Of a stretch of DNA of 64,000 bases, positions 54,687-62,655 are shown one piece after another. The stretch spans positions 744,001 through 808,000 of the forward strand of contig CAZQSZ010000002.1 in NCBI GenBank assembly GCA_964596345.1, written 5' to 3'. The stretch comes from CADEDV01 sp964596345. Its GTDB lineage: Bacteria; Bacteroidota; Bacteroidia; Chitinophagales; Chitinophagaceae. Position numbers and translations under genes: made by a program. Below the pieces are notes generated by a model. It did no database searches. It was given only the letters and a program-made list of their open reading frames with translations, and was not told the origin of the DNA. Position 1 is the first letter of the stretch, and each line of letters starts with the position of its first letter.

Positions 54687-54910
54687 ACTGGATCGATTGG
54701 GTTGGATATGCAGCCGCCGCACTGGTGGTGATCAGTTTTGTGGTCAGCTCGGATATACGAGTTATAAGAACCATAAATTTTTTCGGCGCAGCTGTCTTTG
54801 TCGTGTATGGTTTCCTGCTGAACGTGAACCTGCCGGTGATCATTCCCAACGTGGTGATCGCCTGTGTGCAGCTGTATTATTTATACTTTAAAAAAACGAA
54901 AAGTGCCTGA
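54683..54910 (+). CDS. Small inner-membrane protein, YgjV-like
   Basis: 75 aa with three predicted membrane helices (WVGYAAAALVVISFVVS, IRTINFFGAAVFVVYGFLL, VIIPNVVIACVQLYYLYF). The IDWVGYAAAALVVISF...SDIRVIRTINFFGA pattern is like the YgjV membrane protein family; function unknown. Its ATG overlaps the ribD stop (ATGA), and its 3' end overlaps the next gene, so it is part of the same operon. Confidence 0.75.
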   Translation: MNWIDWVGYAAAALVVISFVVSSDIRVIRTINFFGAAVFVVYGFLLNVNLPVIIPNVVIACVQLYYLYFKKTKSA

Positions 54911-55520
54911 AGCCATCAAAGAAAGTGAATATTATTATACGATTGAAGTACCGGGCACTGCTGAATTCAAAGACCGGGGCAGCAAGTTTATTGCTTATGC
55001 ATACCCGATCACCGATGTGAATGATTTCAAAGAAAAACTGGCGGCTTTAAAAAAAGAACATCCCAAAGCCGTGCATCATTGTTTTGCGTACCGGCTGGGA
55101 CTGGATGGAAATACCTTCCGGGTAAGTGATGATGGTGAACCCTCCGGCACCGCCGGGCGGCCGATACTCGGGCAGATAGACAGCAAACAGGCTACGAATA
55201 TCCTCATCGTGGTGGTTCGTTATTTCGGCGGCACCTTGTTGGGTGTGCCGGGATTGATCAATGCCTATAAAATGGTATCCTCGATGGTGCTGCAGGTAAC
55301 AGCCGTGGTACCTAAACCCATCCTGGTTGCATACCGGGTGCAGTTTGATTACACCCAAATGAATGACGTGATGAAACTGCTGAAGCAGTTTGAATGTACG
55401 GTACTGAAGCAGGAAACACAATTGTTCTGTTCTGTGGAGATGGGTGTGCCGAAGAACCGGCAGGAAGAATTATTGTATAAGCTGCGGGATCTGCGGGGAG
55501 TTGAAGTGGAGAAGATATAA
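54903..55520 (+). CDS. YigZ / IMPACT-family protein
   Basis: 205 aa, with GTG start at 54903 (MPEAIKESEYYYTIEVPGTAEFKDRGSKFIAYAYPI). The N-terminal domain carries HHCFAYRLGLDG, SDDGEPSGTAGRPIL and VVVRYFGGTLLGVPGL, the hallmarks of the family; a C-terminal ~75-residue EF-G-IV-like domain follows. Bacterial function unresolved (nucleic-acid or ribosome-associated roles proposed). The start overlaps the upstream gene by 8 nt. Confidence 0.9.
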   Translation: MPEAIKESEYYYTIEVPGTAEFKDRGSKFIAYAYPITDVNDFKEKLAALKKEHPKAVHHCFAYRLGLDGNTFRVSDDGEPSGTAGRPILGQIDSKQATNILIVVVRYFGGTLLGVPGLINAYKMVSSMVLQVTAVVPKPILVAYRVQFDYTQMNDVMKLLKQFECTVLKQETQLFCSVEMGVPKNRQEELLYKLRDLRGVEVEKI

Positions 55521-55534
55521 TTATACATAGGGAT

Positions 55535-55582
55535 TGTCGCTGCAAGCGACAGAATAGGGATTCGAAACAAAATGTTTCGAAT
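55535..55582. repeat. Two adjacent perfect hairpins, each preceded by ATAGGGATT-like word
   Basis: TGTCGCT/AGCGACA (55535-55541, 55545-55551) and ATTCGAAACA/TGTTTCGAAT (55560-55569, 55573-55582), each with a 3-nt loop and each preceded by TAGGGATT-type sequence. They lie between convergent genes. There is no long T-run, so they are not standard terminators. Confidence 0.7.
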
Positions 55583-55599
55583 AGCAGAATAAAAGTTAA

Positions 55600-56142
55600 T
55601 TACAAATCCAGCACTACATTTCTTTCATTAAATTCCAGTTGCTGCCCGTCAATATCCAGTAAGAATACAAACCTGGAGGCCGGGGCAATCAGGATATAGG
55701 CCAATACCCCCGGTTCGATGGCATCGAATAAATTCTTGGGAATGGGCAGCATCGGTTTTTTAGGGGAGCCGGTTTTTAAAAAGAAGCTGTCGAAATAGGG
55801 TGTTTTGTAAGCAGCCGGGTAAAACCAGGACACCGTCTTTAGTCCTTTCTTCAGGTCACGGGTAAAAGGATGGATGGCTTTGAAATAATAAACTACAAAA
55901 CTGATGGTAAGAATGATCAGTAATAGACCGGTTAGGATATTAGTAGCCCGGCGGTAACGGATACTTTTCTCTATGCTGGTTCCGGTAAAATCAAACTGCC
56001 CGGTCATGAAAATTAAAAAGAGAATCGCTGTTAATGAAAGATAGGCGATAACGAGGAACAGGGTTCTTTTCAGCCGGACCTTAGCCAGTAATTTTTTATC
56101 TGCTTCAGTCAGTAATATTTGTTCCCGGTTGACGATCCGCAT
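55600..56142 (-). CDS. Two-helix membrane protein of unknown function
   Basis: 180 aa. A short basic N-terminus, two membrane helices (TLFLVIAYLSLTAILFLIFM and ILTGLLLIILTISFVVYYF) and a ~95-residue cytoplasmic-type domain (HPFTRDLKKGLKTVSWFYPAAYKTPYFDSFFL...GVLAYILIAPASRFVFLLDIDGQQLEF). No family recognised. It is 9 nt downstream of the hydroxyacyl-CoA dehydrogenase gene and probably cotranscribed. Confidence 0.65.
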   Translation of the reverse strand: MRIVNREQILLTEADKKLLAKVRLKRTLFLVIAYLSLTAILFLIFMTGQFDFTGTSIEKSIRYRRATNILTGLLLIILTISFVVYYFKAIHPFTRDLKKGLKTVSWFYPAAYKTPYFDSFFLKTGSPKKPMLPIPKNLFDAIEPGVLAYILIAPASRFVFLLDIDGQQLEFNERNVVLDL

Positions 56143-56151
56143 GGTGGTTTT

Positions 56152-57048
56152 CTATTTAAACCGGTTACTTACAACCAGCTCTTTGCTGCCGGGAGTATAT
56201 ACATAAAAACCTTCCCCGGTCTTGATACCCAGTTTACCTGCCTGTACCAGTTCAGTCAATAAGGGAGACGGTGCATACTTGGGATTGTTGAATCCTTCGT
56301 ACAATACATTCAGGATAGAGTGGCACACATCCAACCCGATCAGATCGGCCAATTGCAATGGTCCCATCGGGTGGGCCATACCCAGTTTCATGATGGTATC
56401 GATCTCTGTAACACCCGAAACGCCTTCCTGCAAACTGATAATGGCTTCATTGATCATCGGCATTAAAATACGGTTGGCAATAAAGCCGGGAAAATCTTTG
56501 ACCACGCAAGGCACTTTGCCCAATTGTTTGCTGGTATCCACAATCGTATCCGTGACTTCTTTGCTGGTGGCATCACTGGTGATGATCTCCACCAGTTTCA
56601 TCACCGGGACCGGGTTCATAAAGTGCATCCCGATTACGGCTTCGGGGCGTTTGGTCACGGCCGCCATTTTGGCAATGGAAATAGAAGACGTATTGGTGGA
56701 AAGAATGCAGCCCTTTGGAGCCGCTTCATCCATTTGCTGAAATATTTTCAGTTTCAGCTCCACGTTTTCGGTGGCTGCTTCCACAACGAGGTTAGCATTT
56801 TTAACGCCATCGGCGATGGATGTATTGGTATGGATGCGTTGTAATGTTTCTTCTTTAACCGCTGCGGTGATGATGTCTTTACTTACCATCCGGTCCAAAT
56901 TTTTACCGATGGTGGCAATAGCTTTATCCAATTGTGCCTGCGAAATATCAATGAGTGTAACAGTGTAACCATGCTGTGCAAAAACATGTGCGATACCATT
57001 TCCCATGGTGCCGGCGCCAATGACAGAGATGCCCCCGGTAATATGCAT
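56152..57048 (-). CDS. 3-hydroxyacyl-CoA (3-hydroxybutyryl-CoA) dehydrogenase
   Basis: 298 aa. Oxidises or forms 3-hydroxyacyl-CoA with NAD(P). The Rossmann motif VIGAGTMGNGIAHVFAQHGY opens the protein, with catalytic-domain landmarks SNTSSISIAKMA, GMHFMNPVPVMKLVEII (active His) and KDFPGFIANRILMPMINEA. The ATG at 57048 (MHITGGISVIGAG) is chosen. The longer open frame to 57306 only reads through an extragenic repeat (57078-57097) and would add ~85 non-family residues. Confidence 0.93.
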   Translation of the reverse strand: MHITGGISVIGAGTMGNGIAHVFAQHGYTVTLIDISQAQLDKAIATIGKNLDRMVSKDIITAAVKEETLQRIHTNTSIADGVKNANLVVEAATENVELKLKIFQQMDEAAPKGCILSTNTSSISIAKMAAVTKRPEAVIGMHFMNPVPVMKLVEIITSDATSKEVTDTIVDTSKQLGKVPCVVKDFPGFIANRILMPMINEAIISLQEGVSGVTEIDTIMKLGMAHPMGPLQLADLIGLDVCHSILNVLYEGFNNPKYAPSPLLTELVQAGKLGIKTGEGFYVYTPGSKELVVSNRFK

Positions 57049-57077
57049 AAAGTTGAAATTTTCCTTCACCCCTAAAG

Positions 57078-57097
57078 CCTGCCTGCCGGCAGGCAGG
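57078..57097. repeat. 20-bp perfect palindrome nested in a CCCCTAAAG...GGGGA repeat
   Basis: CCTGCCTGCCGGCAGGCAGG, preceded by CCCCTAAAG and followed by GGGGAG, as if the palindrome had been inserted into the CCCCTAAAGGGG-type repeat seen at 61985. Confidence 0.8.
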
Positions 57098-57300
57098 GGG
57101 AGTTCTGAAAACTCTTTTAGGAGAAGAGTGATTAATAATTTGCTGACAAATGTAAGCAGTTTGGTTTGCTGAACAATGAGCTGGAGTACAAGCGTGCGAC
57201 GCAACAGGCGTTGCCATGAAAAACAGGTGACGGCTACCAAACTACTTCGGAAGTAAGAAAATTCAATAACTATGTACGATGGGATGATATAATATATGTT

Positions 57301-57336
57301 CCCCATTCCTTCGACAAGCTCAGGACGGACAGGGGC
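57301..57336. repeat. TTCGACAAGCTCAG-type extragenic repeat
   Basis: CCCC...TTCGACAAGCTCAG...GGACAGGGG with C4/G4 ends, at the 3' end of the gene at 57337. I know this word as a dispersed extragenic repeat in several Bacteroidota and other genomes. The 57049-57336 gap (288 nt) otherwise shows only the nested palindrome and nothing gene-like. Confidence 0.65.
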
Positions 57337-57978
57337 TTAATTTTTATTCTTAAAATCTCCCCTCTTCCAGGCTTGTATAAACTCAGACCAGGCAGCAGGA
57401 TTGAAAATATTCTGCGGAGGCATTTGTCCCTGGTACACGGCCCGGTTAGCGATCTTGTTGAACTGGATCTTGGTGGCTTCCCCGCCATCACCGGGAACAC
57501 TGCGCATCAGGATACGCCGCTTGGTAGCGTCTGTATTTCTACGGGCCACTTCTATATCGTCATCGGGGACTTTGGTATTCACAAAATCACGGGCAAACTG
57601 TTCGGGTGTGGGCCGGGGGCGAATAATGGTGGCGGGAAGGTAAACTGTATCGGCCACCATCAGTTGTACAATACTATATTGGTTGCCCTCAAGGGAGCGG
57701 GGAATAGCGACTGTCTTGGGTTTATAGCTGACATGGGTAAATTCCACTTCATCGCCTTTCAAAACCACGATAGAGAAAACACCTTGTCCGTTCGTGATGG
57801 TTCCCCGGTTCTGGCCTTTTACCACCACACTCACGGCCGGGATGCCTACCAGGCTGTCGGCGGTCATGATGATACCATACAATTGAACTACGGAGTCACG
57901 GGCAGCTTCAAACTGGGATTTGGCAGTGGCGGGTACCAGGAGAGCAGCAATAAGGAGGTATTGTAAAATTTTCTTCAC
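57337..57978 (-). CDS. Exported carboxypeptidase-regulatory-like (CarboxypepD_reg) domain protein
   Basis: 213 aa with GTG start at 57978, giving signal peptide MKKILQYLLIAALLVPATAKS. Residues ~30-105 form a carboxypeptidase D regulatory-like beta-sandwich (LYGIIMTADSLVGIPAVSVVVKGQNRGTITNGQGVFSIVVLKGDEVEFTHVSYKPKTV), the module that also opens SusC-type receptors. The remaining ~105 residues are charged and unrecognised. Divergent from mrp. Confidence 0.8.
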   Translation of the reverse strand: MKKILQYLLIAALLVPATAKSQFEAARDSVVQLYGIIMTADSLVGIPAVSVVVKGQNRGTITNGQGVFSIVVLKGDEVEFTHVSYKPKTVAIPRSLEGNQYSIVQLMVADTVYLPATIIRPRPTPEQFARDFVNTKVPDDDIEVARRNTDATKRRILMRSVPGDGGEATKIQFNKIANRAVYQGQMPPQNIFNPAAWSEFIQAWKRGDFKNKN

Positions 57979-58079
57979 TGTGCCAAAAATAAAGACAAGT
58001 TGCTGATTTCGTAAAACAATTTGCAGGAGGTATTGGTTAACTTTGCCCCTCGTATTGACTTTTAACAAATACTTGGAAA

Positions 58080-59171
58080 ATGACTAAAGAAAAAGTACTG
58101 GAAGCCTTAAGTAATGTACAGGAACCTGACCTCGGTAAAGACCTGGTGACTTTAAATATGGTAAAAGATATTACTATTGAAGGCAACTATGTTTCCTTTA
58201 CCGTAGTGCTGACCACACCGGCCTGCCCGATGAAAGACATGATCAAAAACGCCTGTGTAAATGCGATCAAATTGTTGGTGAATAAAGAAGCGACAGTAAA
58301 CGTAAACTTTACTTCTAATACGACTACGAAAAGAACAGATGAAGGAGCCGTGTTGCCGAAAGTAAAAAATATTATTGCCGTGGTGAGTGGAAAAGGTGGT
58401 GTGGGTAAATCAACCGTGGCGGCCAACCTGGCATTGGCCTTGTCACAGGGCGGTGCCAAGGTAGGATTGATGGATGCCGATATTTACGGACCCAGTGTGC
58501 CGATCATGTTTGGTGTAAGGGGCGAACGTCCGATGATGATGGAGATCGAAGGAAAAGGAATGATCGTGCCGTTGGAAAAATATGGTATCAAATTAATGAG
58601 TATAGGCTTGCTGGTGGATGAAAAGAATGCGGTGGTATGGAGAGGTCCGATGGCCAGCAGTGCCATCCGTCAATTTGTAACCGATGTGTATTGGGATGAA
58701 CTGGATTACTTAGTAGTGGATATGCCGCCGGGTACCGGTGATATACACCTGACATTAATGCAAACTGTTCCGGTGACCGGTTCGGTGATCGTGACCACAC
58801 CGCAGGATGTGGCATTGGCTGATGCTAAAAAAGGGATTGCTATGTTTGGACAGGCGCAGATGAATGTACCGGTCATTGGATTGGTAGAAAACATGAGTTA
58901 TTTCACACCGGCCGAATTGCCGGAGAATAAATATTACATTTTTGGTAAAGAAGGCGGTAAACGGTTGGCGGATGAATATGACCTGCCCTTCCTTGGCCAG
59001 ATTCCATTGGTGCAAAGTATCCGGGAAGGTGGAGACAGCGGGGTGCCGATCATGATGAGTGATGATGTGATCAGCCGGAAAGCTTTTGAAGGATTTGCTT
59101 CTTATGTGGTGAGGAGTATTGCCATGCGGAATGCCAATATCAGTGCAGAGAAAATTGCTGAGACTGTATAA
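58080..59171 (+). CDS. mrp: Mrp/ApbC-type iron-sulfur cluster carrier ATPase
   Basis: 363 aa. An N-terminal MIP18/FeS-assembly domain (~1-85, LSNVQEPDLGKDLVTLNMVKDI) is followed by a deviant-Walker P-loop ATPase (VVSGKGGVGKST, LMDADIYGPSVP, LVVDMPPGTGD). The CxxC pair that usually binds the cluster after ENMSYF is missing; here ENMSYF is followed by TPAELPENKYYIFG, a form I recall from other Bacteroidota. The likely role is still Fe-S cluster transfer; how the cluster is bound is unclear. Confidence 0.92.
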   Translation: MTKEKVLEALSNVQEPDLGKDLVTLNMVKDITIEGNYVSFTVVLTTPACPMKDMIKNACVNAIKLLVNKEATVNVNFTSNTTTKRTDEGAVLPKVKNIIAVVSGKGGVGKSTVAANLALALSQGGAKVGLMDADIYGPSVPIMFGVRGERPMMMEIEGKGMIVPLEKYGIKLMSIGLLVDEKNAVVWRGPMASSAIRQFVTDVYWDELDYLVVDMPPGTGDIHLTLMQTVPVTGSVIVTTPQDVALADAKKGIAMFGQAQMNVPVIGLVENMSYFTPAELPENKYYIFGKEGGKRLADEYDLPFLGQIPLVQSIREGGDSGVPIMMSDDVISRKAFEGFASYVVRSIAMRNANISAEKIAETV

Positions 59172-59179
59172 TACTTAAT

Positions 59180-59245
59180 GTTGAAGTTTGAGGGTTAGTG
59201 CTGAAAACGGGCTGGAAAAACCTCAAACGTCAAACCTCAAACCAG
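59180..59245. repeat. GTTTGAGG-type inverted repeat between mrp and paiB-like gene
   Basis: AAGTTTGAGGG on the left and AACCTCAAACGTCAAACCTC on the right could pair around a ~30-nt loop. Same words as the repeats at 50806 and 63442. Confidence 0.55.
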
Positions 59246-59249
59246 GTTC

Positions 59250-59885
59250 ATGTACAAGCTCCCTTATTTTATCGAAAAAGATCCTGCAGTTGTCCTGCAG
59301 TTTATAAAGGATCATCCATTTGCTTTTTTATCCGGATGTGATGTGGAGCACAAACCTGTGGTCACACAAATACCTGTGTTTATTGATGAACGTGACGGGA
59401 AATTATTCTTGTCCGGGCATATCATGAAGAACACGGATCACCATAAAGCTGTTTCTGAAAACCCAAATGTACTGGCTGTTTTTACCGGTGCACATTCCTA
59501 TATCAGCGCCAGTTGGTATACCAATAAAGAACAGGCCAGCACCTGGAATTATATGACCGTGCAGGCCAGGGGAGTATTGAAGTTTACAGACGAAGCCGCT
59601 CTATTGAATATATTAAAAAGGACAACCGATCATTTTGAAAACGATCCGGCATCCGGGGCCAATTTTGATGACCTGCCGAAGGAATATGTGCAGCGGTTGT
59701 CGAAAGCCATCGTGGCCTTTGAGATAGAAGTGACGGCTTTGGAAAACACATTCAAGCTGAGCCAGAATAAGGGCAAAGATGATTATCACAGCATCATCGA
59801 AAAATTAAGAGAGCAGGGTGGTGATGGTCTTATTATTGCCACGGAGATGGAGAAAAGAACATCACAATTATTTAACCGGGAATGA
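59250..59885 (+). CDS. FMN-binding PaiB-like protein
   Basis: 211 aa. Flavin-split-barrel protein of the PaiB family (FMN-binding negative transcriptional regulator). The YKLPYFIEKDPAVVLQFIKDHPFAFLSG opening, LSGHIMKNTDHHKAV, FTGAHSYISASWYTNKEQASTWNYMTVQARG and KLSQNKGKDDYHSIIEKL are all family landmarks. Regulatory role is known only for a few homologues; a flavin-dependent enzyme role is as likely. Confidence 0.92.
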   Translation: MYKLPYFIEKDPAVVLQFIKDHPFAFLSGCDVEHKPVVTQIPVFIDERDGKLFLSGHIMKNTDHHKAVSENPNVLAVFTGAHSYISASWYTNKEQASTWNYMTVQARGVLKFTDEAALLNILKRTTDHFENDPASGANFDDLPKEYVQRLSKAIVAFEIEVTALENTFKLSQNKGKDDYHSIIEKLREQGGDGLIIATEMEKRTSQLFNRE

Positions 59886-59920
59886 TACCTGCCGGAGGCG
59901 ATCCTTTTTAATATTGACCC

Positions 59921-60844
59921 ATGAACAGTAAATTAATTTTTCAATACAGCCTTGCTGTTGTTTGTTTTTTTGCAGCCTGCCATGTAAGCCAGAAAGCACA
60001 ACAGGCACAGGAAACAAAACCAGCTATGCAAACTGAATTTGATAAACAGGGACATCGCGGTTGCCGCGGACTGATGCCGGAGAATACTATCCCGGCCATG
60101 ATCAATGCGCTGGGCCTCGGAGTTACCACGTTGGAAATGGATGTGGTGATAACAAAGGATAAGAAAGTGGTATTATCCCATGAGCCCTGGTTTGGGAAAG
60201 AGATCACTACAAAGCCCGATGGTACTTATATGGGAGAAAGGGAGGAGAAGAAGTTCAATATTTACTGGATGCGCTATGACCAGGTAAAAACATTTGATGT
60301 GGGGCTAAAACCACATCCCCGTTTCCCGAAGCAGGAGAAGATGAACGTGGTGAAGCCTTTATTGTCAGATGTGCTGGATACGGTGAAACAATACATGATG
60401 ACCGCAAGACGTCCCTTTCCTTATTTCAATATTGAAACCAAATCAAGTCCCGGGAATGACGGCGTATTTACACCCAAGCCTGATGAATTCGTAGAACTGC
60501 TGATGGCAGTGATCAAAGAAAAACAACTGGAAGAGCAGGTGATCATCCAGTCTTTTGATTTTCGCACCTTGCAATACCTGCACCAGCATTACCCGGCTAT
60601 TAAAACAGCTATGTTGATCGAGGGTTTTGATAAAAGAACCATGGAGGAACAGGTAAAAGCATTGGGTTTTATTCCTACGATCTATAGCCCTGCTTATGAA
60701 TTAGTCACTGATGAGCTTATCAAAAAATGTCGTGCCCAAAAAATGAAAGTCATTCCCTGGACGATCAACACTAAAGAAGAGATCGAAAAATACAAGGCGA
60801 TGGGAGTGGATGGGATCATTACCGATTACCCGGATTTGTTCTGA
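59921..60844 (+). CDS. Glycerophosphodiester phosphodiesterase, lipoprotein
   Basis: 307 aa. The signal ends in AAC, a lipobox, so it is probably lipid-anchored in the envelope. GDPD motifs: HRGCRGLMPENTIPAM (catalytic His, Arg, Glu), LEMDVVITKDKKVVLSHEPW (metal-binding Glu/Asp and second catalytic His), QSFDFRTLQYL and the C-terminal WTINTKEEIEKYKAMGVDGIITDYPD. Hydrolyses glycerophosphodiesters to glycerol 3-phosphate and an alcohol. Confidence 0.93.
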   Translation: MNSKLIFQYSLAVVCFFAACHVSQKAQQAQETKPAMQTEFDKQGHRGCRGLMPENTIPAMINALGLGVTTLEMDVVITKDKKVVLSHEPWFGKEITTKPDGTYMGEREEKKFNIYWMRYDQVKTFDVGLKPHPRFPKQEKMNVVKPLLSDVLDTVKQYMMTARRPFPYFNIETKSSPGNDGVFTPKPDEFVELLMAVIKEKQLEEQVIIQSFDFRTLQYLHQHYPAIKTAMLIEGFDKRTMEEQVKALGFIPTIYSPAYELVTDELIKKCRAQKMKVIPWTINTKEEIEKYKAMGVDGIITDYPDLF

Positions 60845-60849
60845 GGGAA

Positions 60850-60925
60850 GTTGATAAGTTTATAAGTTGACAAGTTAACAAGGGTGGCAGCTCTTAAACT
60901 AATTAACCAGTTAACTATCCAACTA
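60850..60925. repeat. Imperfect AAGTTnAnAAGTT / AACnAGTTAAC extragenic repeat
   Basis: Left part repeats AAGTTGATAAGTTTATAAGTT and the right part has AATTAACCAGTTAACTATCC. The words are partial inverted copies of each other. The right end runs into the 3' end of the gene at 60915. Confidence 0.4.
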
Positions 60926-61907
60926 TTCCAAGCCACTCTTCTGCATTTTTATACAGCAGTTTCTTCGTGGTCTTTTTATCCAGCTTCATTTTCTCTATCA
61001 GTTTGCCGGGATGATGTTCACCCAGGGGGAATGGATAATCGCTGCCGAGGCAGATCTTATCATCCCCCATTGTATCAACCAGGAATTCCATAGCTTTTTT
61101 ATCGTGGACCAGACTGTCTACCCAGAATTTACCGATATAATCCCTTGGATTCACTGTATTATCAATCGCCACAAGATCGGGCCTTACCTCAAACCCATGT
61201 TCAATTCGTCCGATAGTAAAAGGAAAAGAACCTCCGCCATGGGCAAAAGCCACCCGCAGCCTGGGGAAATGTTCAAATACGCCGCCAAATATCATAGAGC
61301 AGATAGCCCTGGACGTTTCTGCAGGCATACCGACCAGCCAGGGCAACCAGTATTGCTGCATTTGCTGTTCGCCCATCATTTCCCAGGGATGTACAAAAAT
61401 GGAACAACCGAGTTGTTCTGCTGCTTCATAAAACGGGAAGAAATCTTTGGAGGATAAATTTTTGCCATTGATATTGGAGCCGATCTCCAGTCCCGGTAGC
61501 TGCAATTCTTTCACACAGCGTTCCATTTCTTTGATGGCCATGTCAACATCCTGCATAGGAACTGTACCAAGACCTATAAAACGTTCCGGGTTTTTACTTA
61601 CAGTTTCGGCAATATGATCATTCAGGAAACGGGATGTTTCCAGGCCGTCGGCAGGCTTAGCCCAATAATTAAATAATACCGGGATCGTGGAGAGTACTTG
61701 TATCGTTACATCCGTATCATCCATTTCTTTGATCCGCACATCTTCTTTGTAGCAATTTTCTTCCACTTCCCGGAAGAGCTGGTCTCCTTTCATCATGCAG
61801 GCCTTGCAGTTGCGCTGTTCCAGGTGAATGAATTCGCCATAGCCGAACTTTTTTGTCCAGTTGGGCATCTGTTCGGGCATGATATGCGTATGGATGTCGA
61901 TCTTCAT
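60915..61907 (-). CDS. nbaD: 2-amino-3-carboxymuconate-6-semialdehyde decarboxylase (ACMSD)
   Basis: 330 aa amidohydrolase-fold metal enzyme that decarboxylates the ring-opened product of 3-hydroxyanthranilate. ATG 61907 gives MKIDIHTHIMPEQMPNW. Metal and catalytic ligands: HTH near the start, FVHPWEMMG, AFAHGGGSFPFTIGRI and GSDYPFPLGEHHPG. Length and motif order fit ACMSD better than other amidohydrolases, and the dioxygenase that makes its substrate is encoded next to it. Confidence 0.9.
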   Translation of the reverse strand: MKIDIHTHIMPEQMPNWTKKFGYGEFIHLEQRNCKACMMKGDQLFREVEENCYKEDVRIKEMDDTDVTIQVLSTIPVLFNYWAKPADGLETSRFLNDHIAETVSKNPERFIGLGTVPMQDVDMAIKEMERCVKELQLPGLEIGSNINGKNLSSKDFFPFYEAAEQLGCSIFVHPWEMMGEQQMQQYWLPWLVGMPAETSRAICSMIFGGVFEHFPRLRVAFAHGGGSFPFTIGRIEHGFEVRPDLVAIDNTVNPRDYIGKFWVDSLVHDKKAMEFLVDTMGDDKICLGSDYPFPLGEHHPGKLIEKMKLDKKTTKKLLYKNAEEWLGIVG

Positions 61908-61910
61908 ATA

Positions 61911-61930
61911 CCCCAAACCCCTGAAGGGGC
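61911..61930. repeat. CCCC...CCCCTnAAGGGG repeat, left copy
   Basis: CCCCAAACCCCTGAAGGGGC. With the copy at 61985 in opposite orientation it frames the 74-nt gap between the ACMSD and 3-hydroxyanthranilate dioxygenase genes. Confidence 0.65.
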
Positions 61931-61981
61931 TTTATTGATTGTTCTGATAGTATTATTATTTCTTTCTTTTGTGAGCATGAT

Positions 61982-62521
61982 TTACTCCCCTTTAGGGGCT
62001 GGGGGTTTTACCGGAGGTTCCATCACCGCCCCGCATTTGTTACAGGTACGGTGCATGGTACTTTCCCAGAAGCGGTTCATGACCGGGGGTAGTTGTTTAA
62101 CAATATCATCCACATGCAAAGCTTCTTCATATAGTTTATTCCCGCATTTTTCGCAGAACCATAAAAAGCCGTCGTCTTCCGATTCTCTTTTCTTTTCGAT
62201 CACCAGGCCAACGGTGCCGGGTCCCCGTTGCGGGGAATGTGGTGTTTTGGGAGGTAATAAAAATATTTCCCCTTCTTTGATAGGTATGTCTCTGAATTCC
62301 CCGTTGTCAATGATCTTAACCACGATATCACCTTCCACCTGGTAATAGAGTTCTTCTGTTTCATTGAAATGATAATCTTTCCGGGCATTGGGCCCGCCCA
62401 CGATCATGACAATAAAATTCTCTGCATCCTTATAGATGCATTGGTTACCAACCGGCGGTTTCAGCAGGTCACGGTTATCGTCGATCCATTTTTTAAGATT
62501 GAAAGGGGCTATGACAGGCAT
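61982..62521 (-). CDS. nbaC: 3-hydroxyanthranilate 3,4-dioxygenase
   Basis: 179 aa cupin that opens the 3-hydroxyanthranilate ring. Iron ligands fall where expected for the bacterial enzyme: His51 and Glu57 (YHFNETEE) and His95 (PPKTPHSPQRG), with substrate-binding Arg47 and Arg99. A C-terminal rubredoxin-like CEKC (123-126) and CNKC pair is present, as in bacterial members. The last residues PAPKGE come from a CCCCTAAAGGGG-type repeat that overlaps the stop codon. Confidence 0.94.
   Translation of the reverse strand: MPVIAPFNLKKWIDDNRDLLKPPVGNQCIYKDAENFIVMIVGGPNARKDYHFNETEELYYQVEGDIVVKIIDNGEFRDIPIKEGEIFLLPPKTPHSPQRGPGTVGLVIEKKRESEDDGFLWFCEKCGNKLYEEALHVDDIVKQLPPVMNRFWESTMHRTCNKCGAVMEPPVKPPAPKGE
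61985..62009. repeat. CCCCTTTAGGGG repeat, right copy, inside the dioxygenase 3' end
   Basis: CTCCCCTTTAGGGGCTGGGG. It is translated on the minus strand as the C-terminus of the dioxygenase. Confidence 0.7.
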
Positions 62522-62550
62522 GTAACAAGTTTTTGATGTAAATAAGTTTT

Positions 62551-62607
62551 GCCACTAAGGCGCAAAGCCACGAAGAAAGAAAGTTGGTGTCTTAGTATCC
62601 TCGTGGC
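62551..62607. repeat. CCACTAAGGCGCAAAG-type extragenic hairpin repeat
   Basis: GCCACTAAGGCGCAAAGCC at 62551 and CTTAGTATCCTCGTGGC at 62591 form an imperfect hairpin. I know this text as a dispersed repeat in environmental genomes. It occupies the divergent promoter region between 62521 and 62656. Confidence 0.65.
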
Positions 62608-62655
62608 GAATATATTAAGCGAAAAATTACAACAATTTTCTTTAGGTTTGATTCT

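Noticed and set aside
57049..57306. N-terminal extension of the 3-hydroxyacyl-CoA dehydrogenase.
   Set aside because: It is translation through extragenic repeats; the family start motif begins at 57048.
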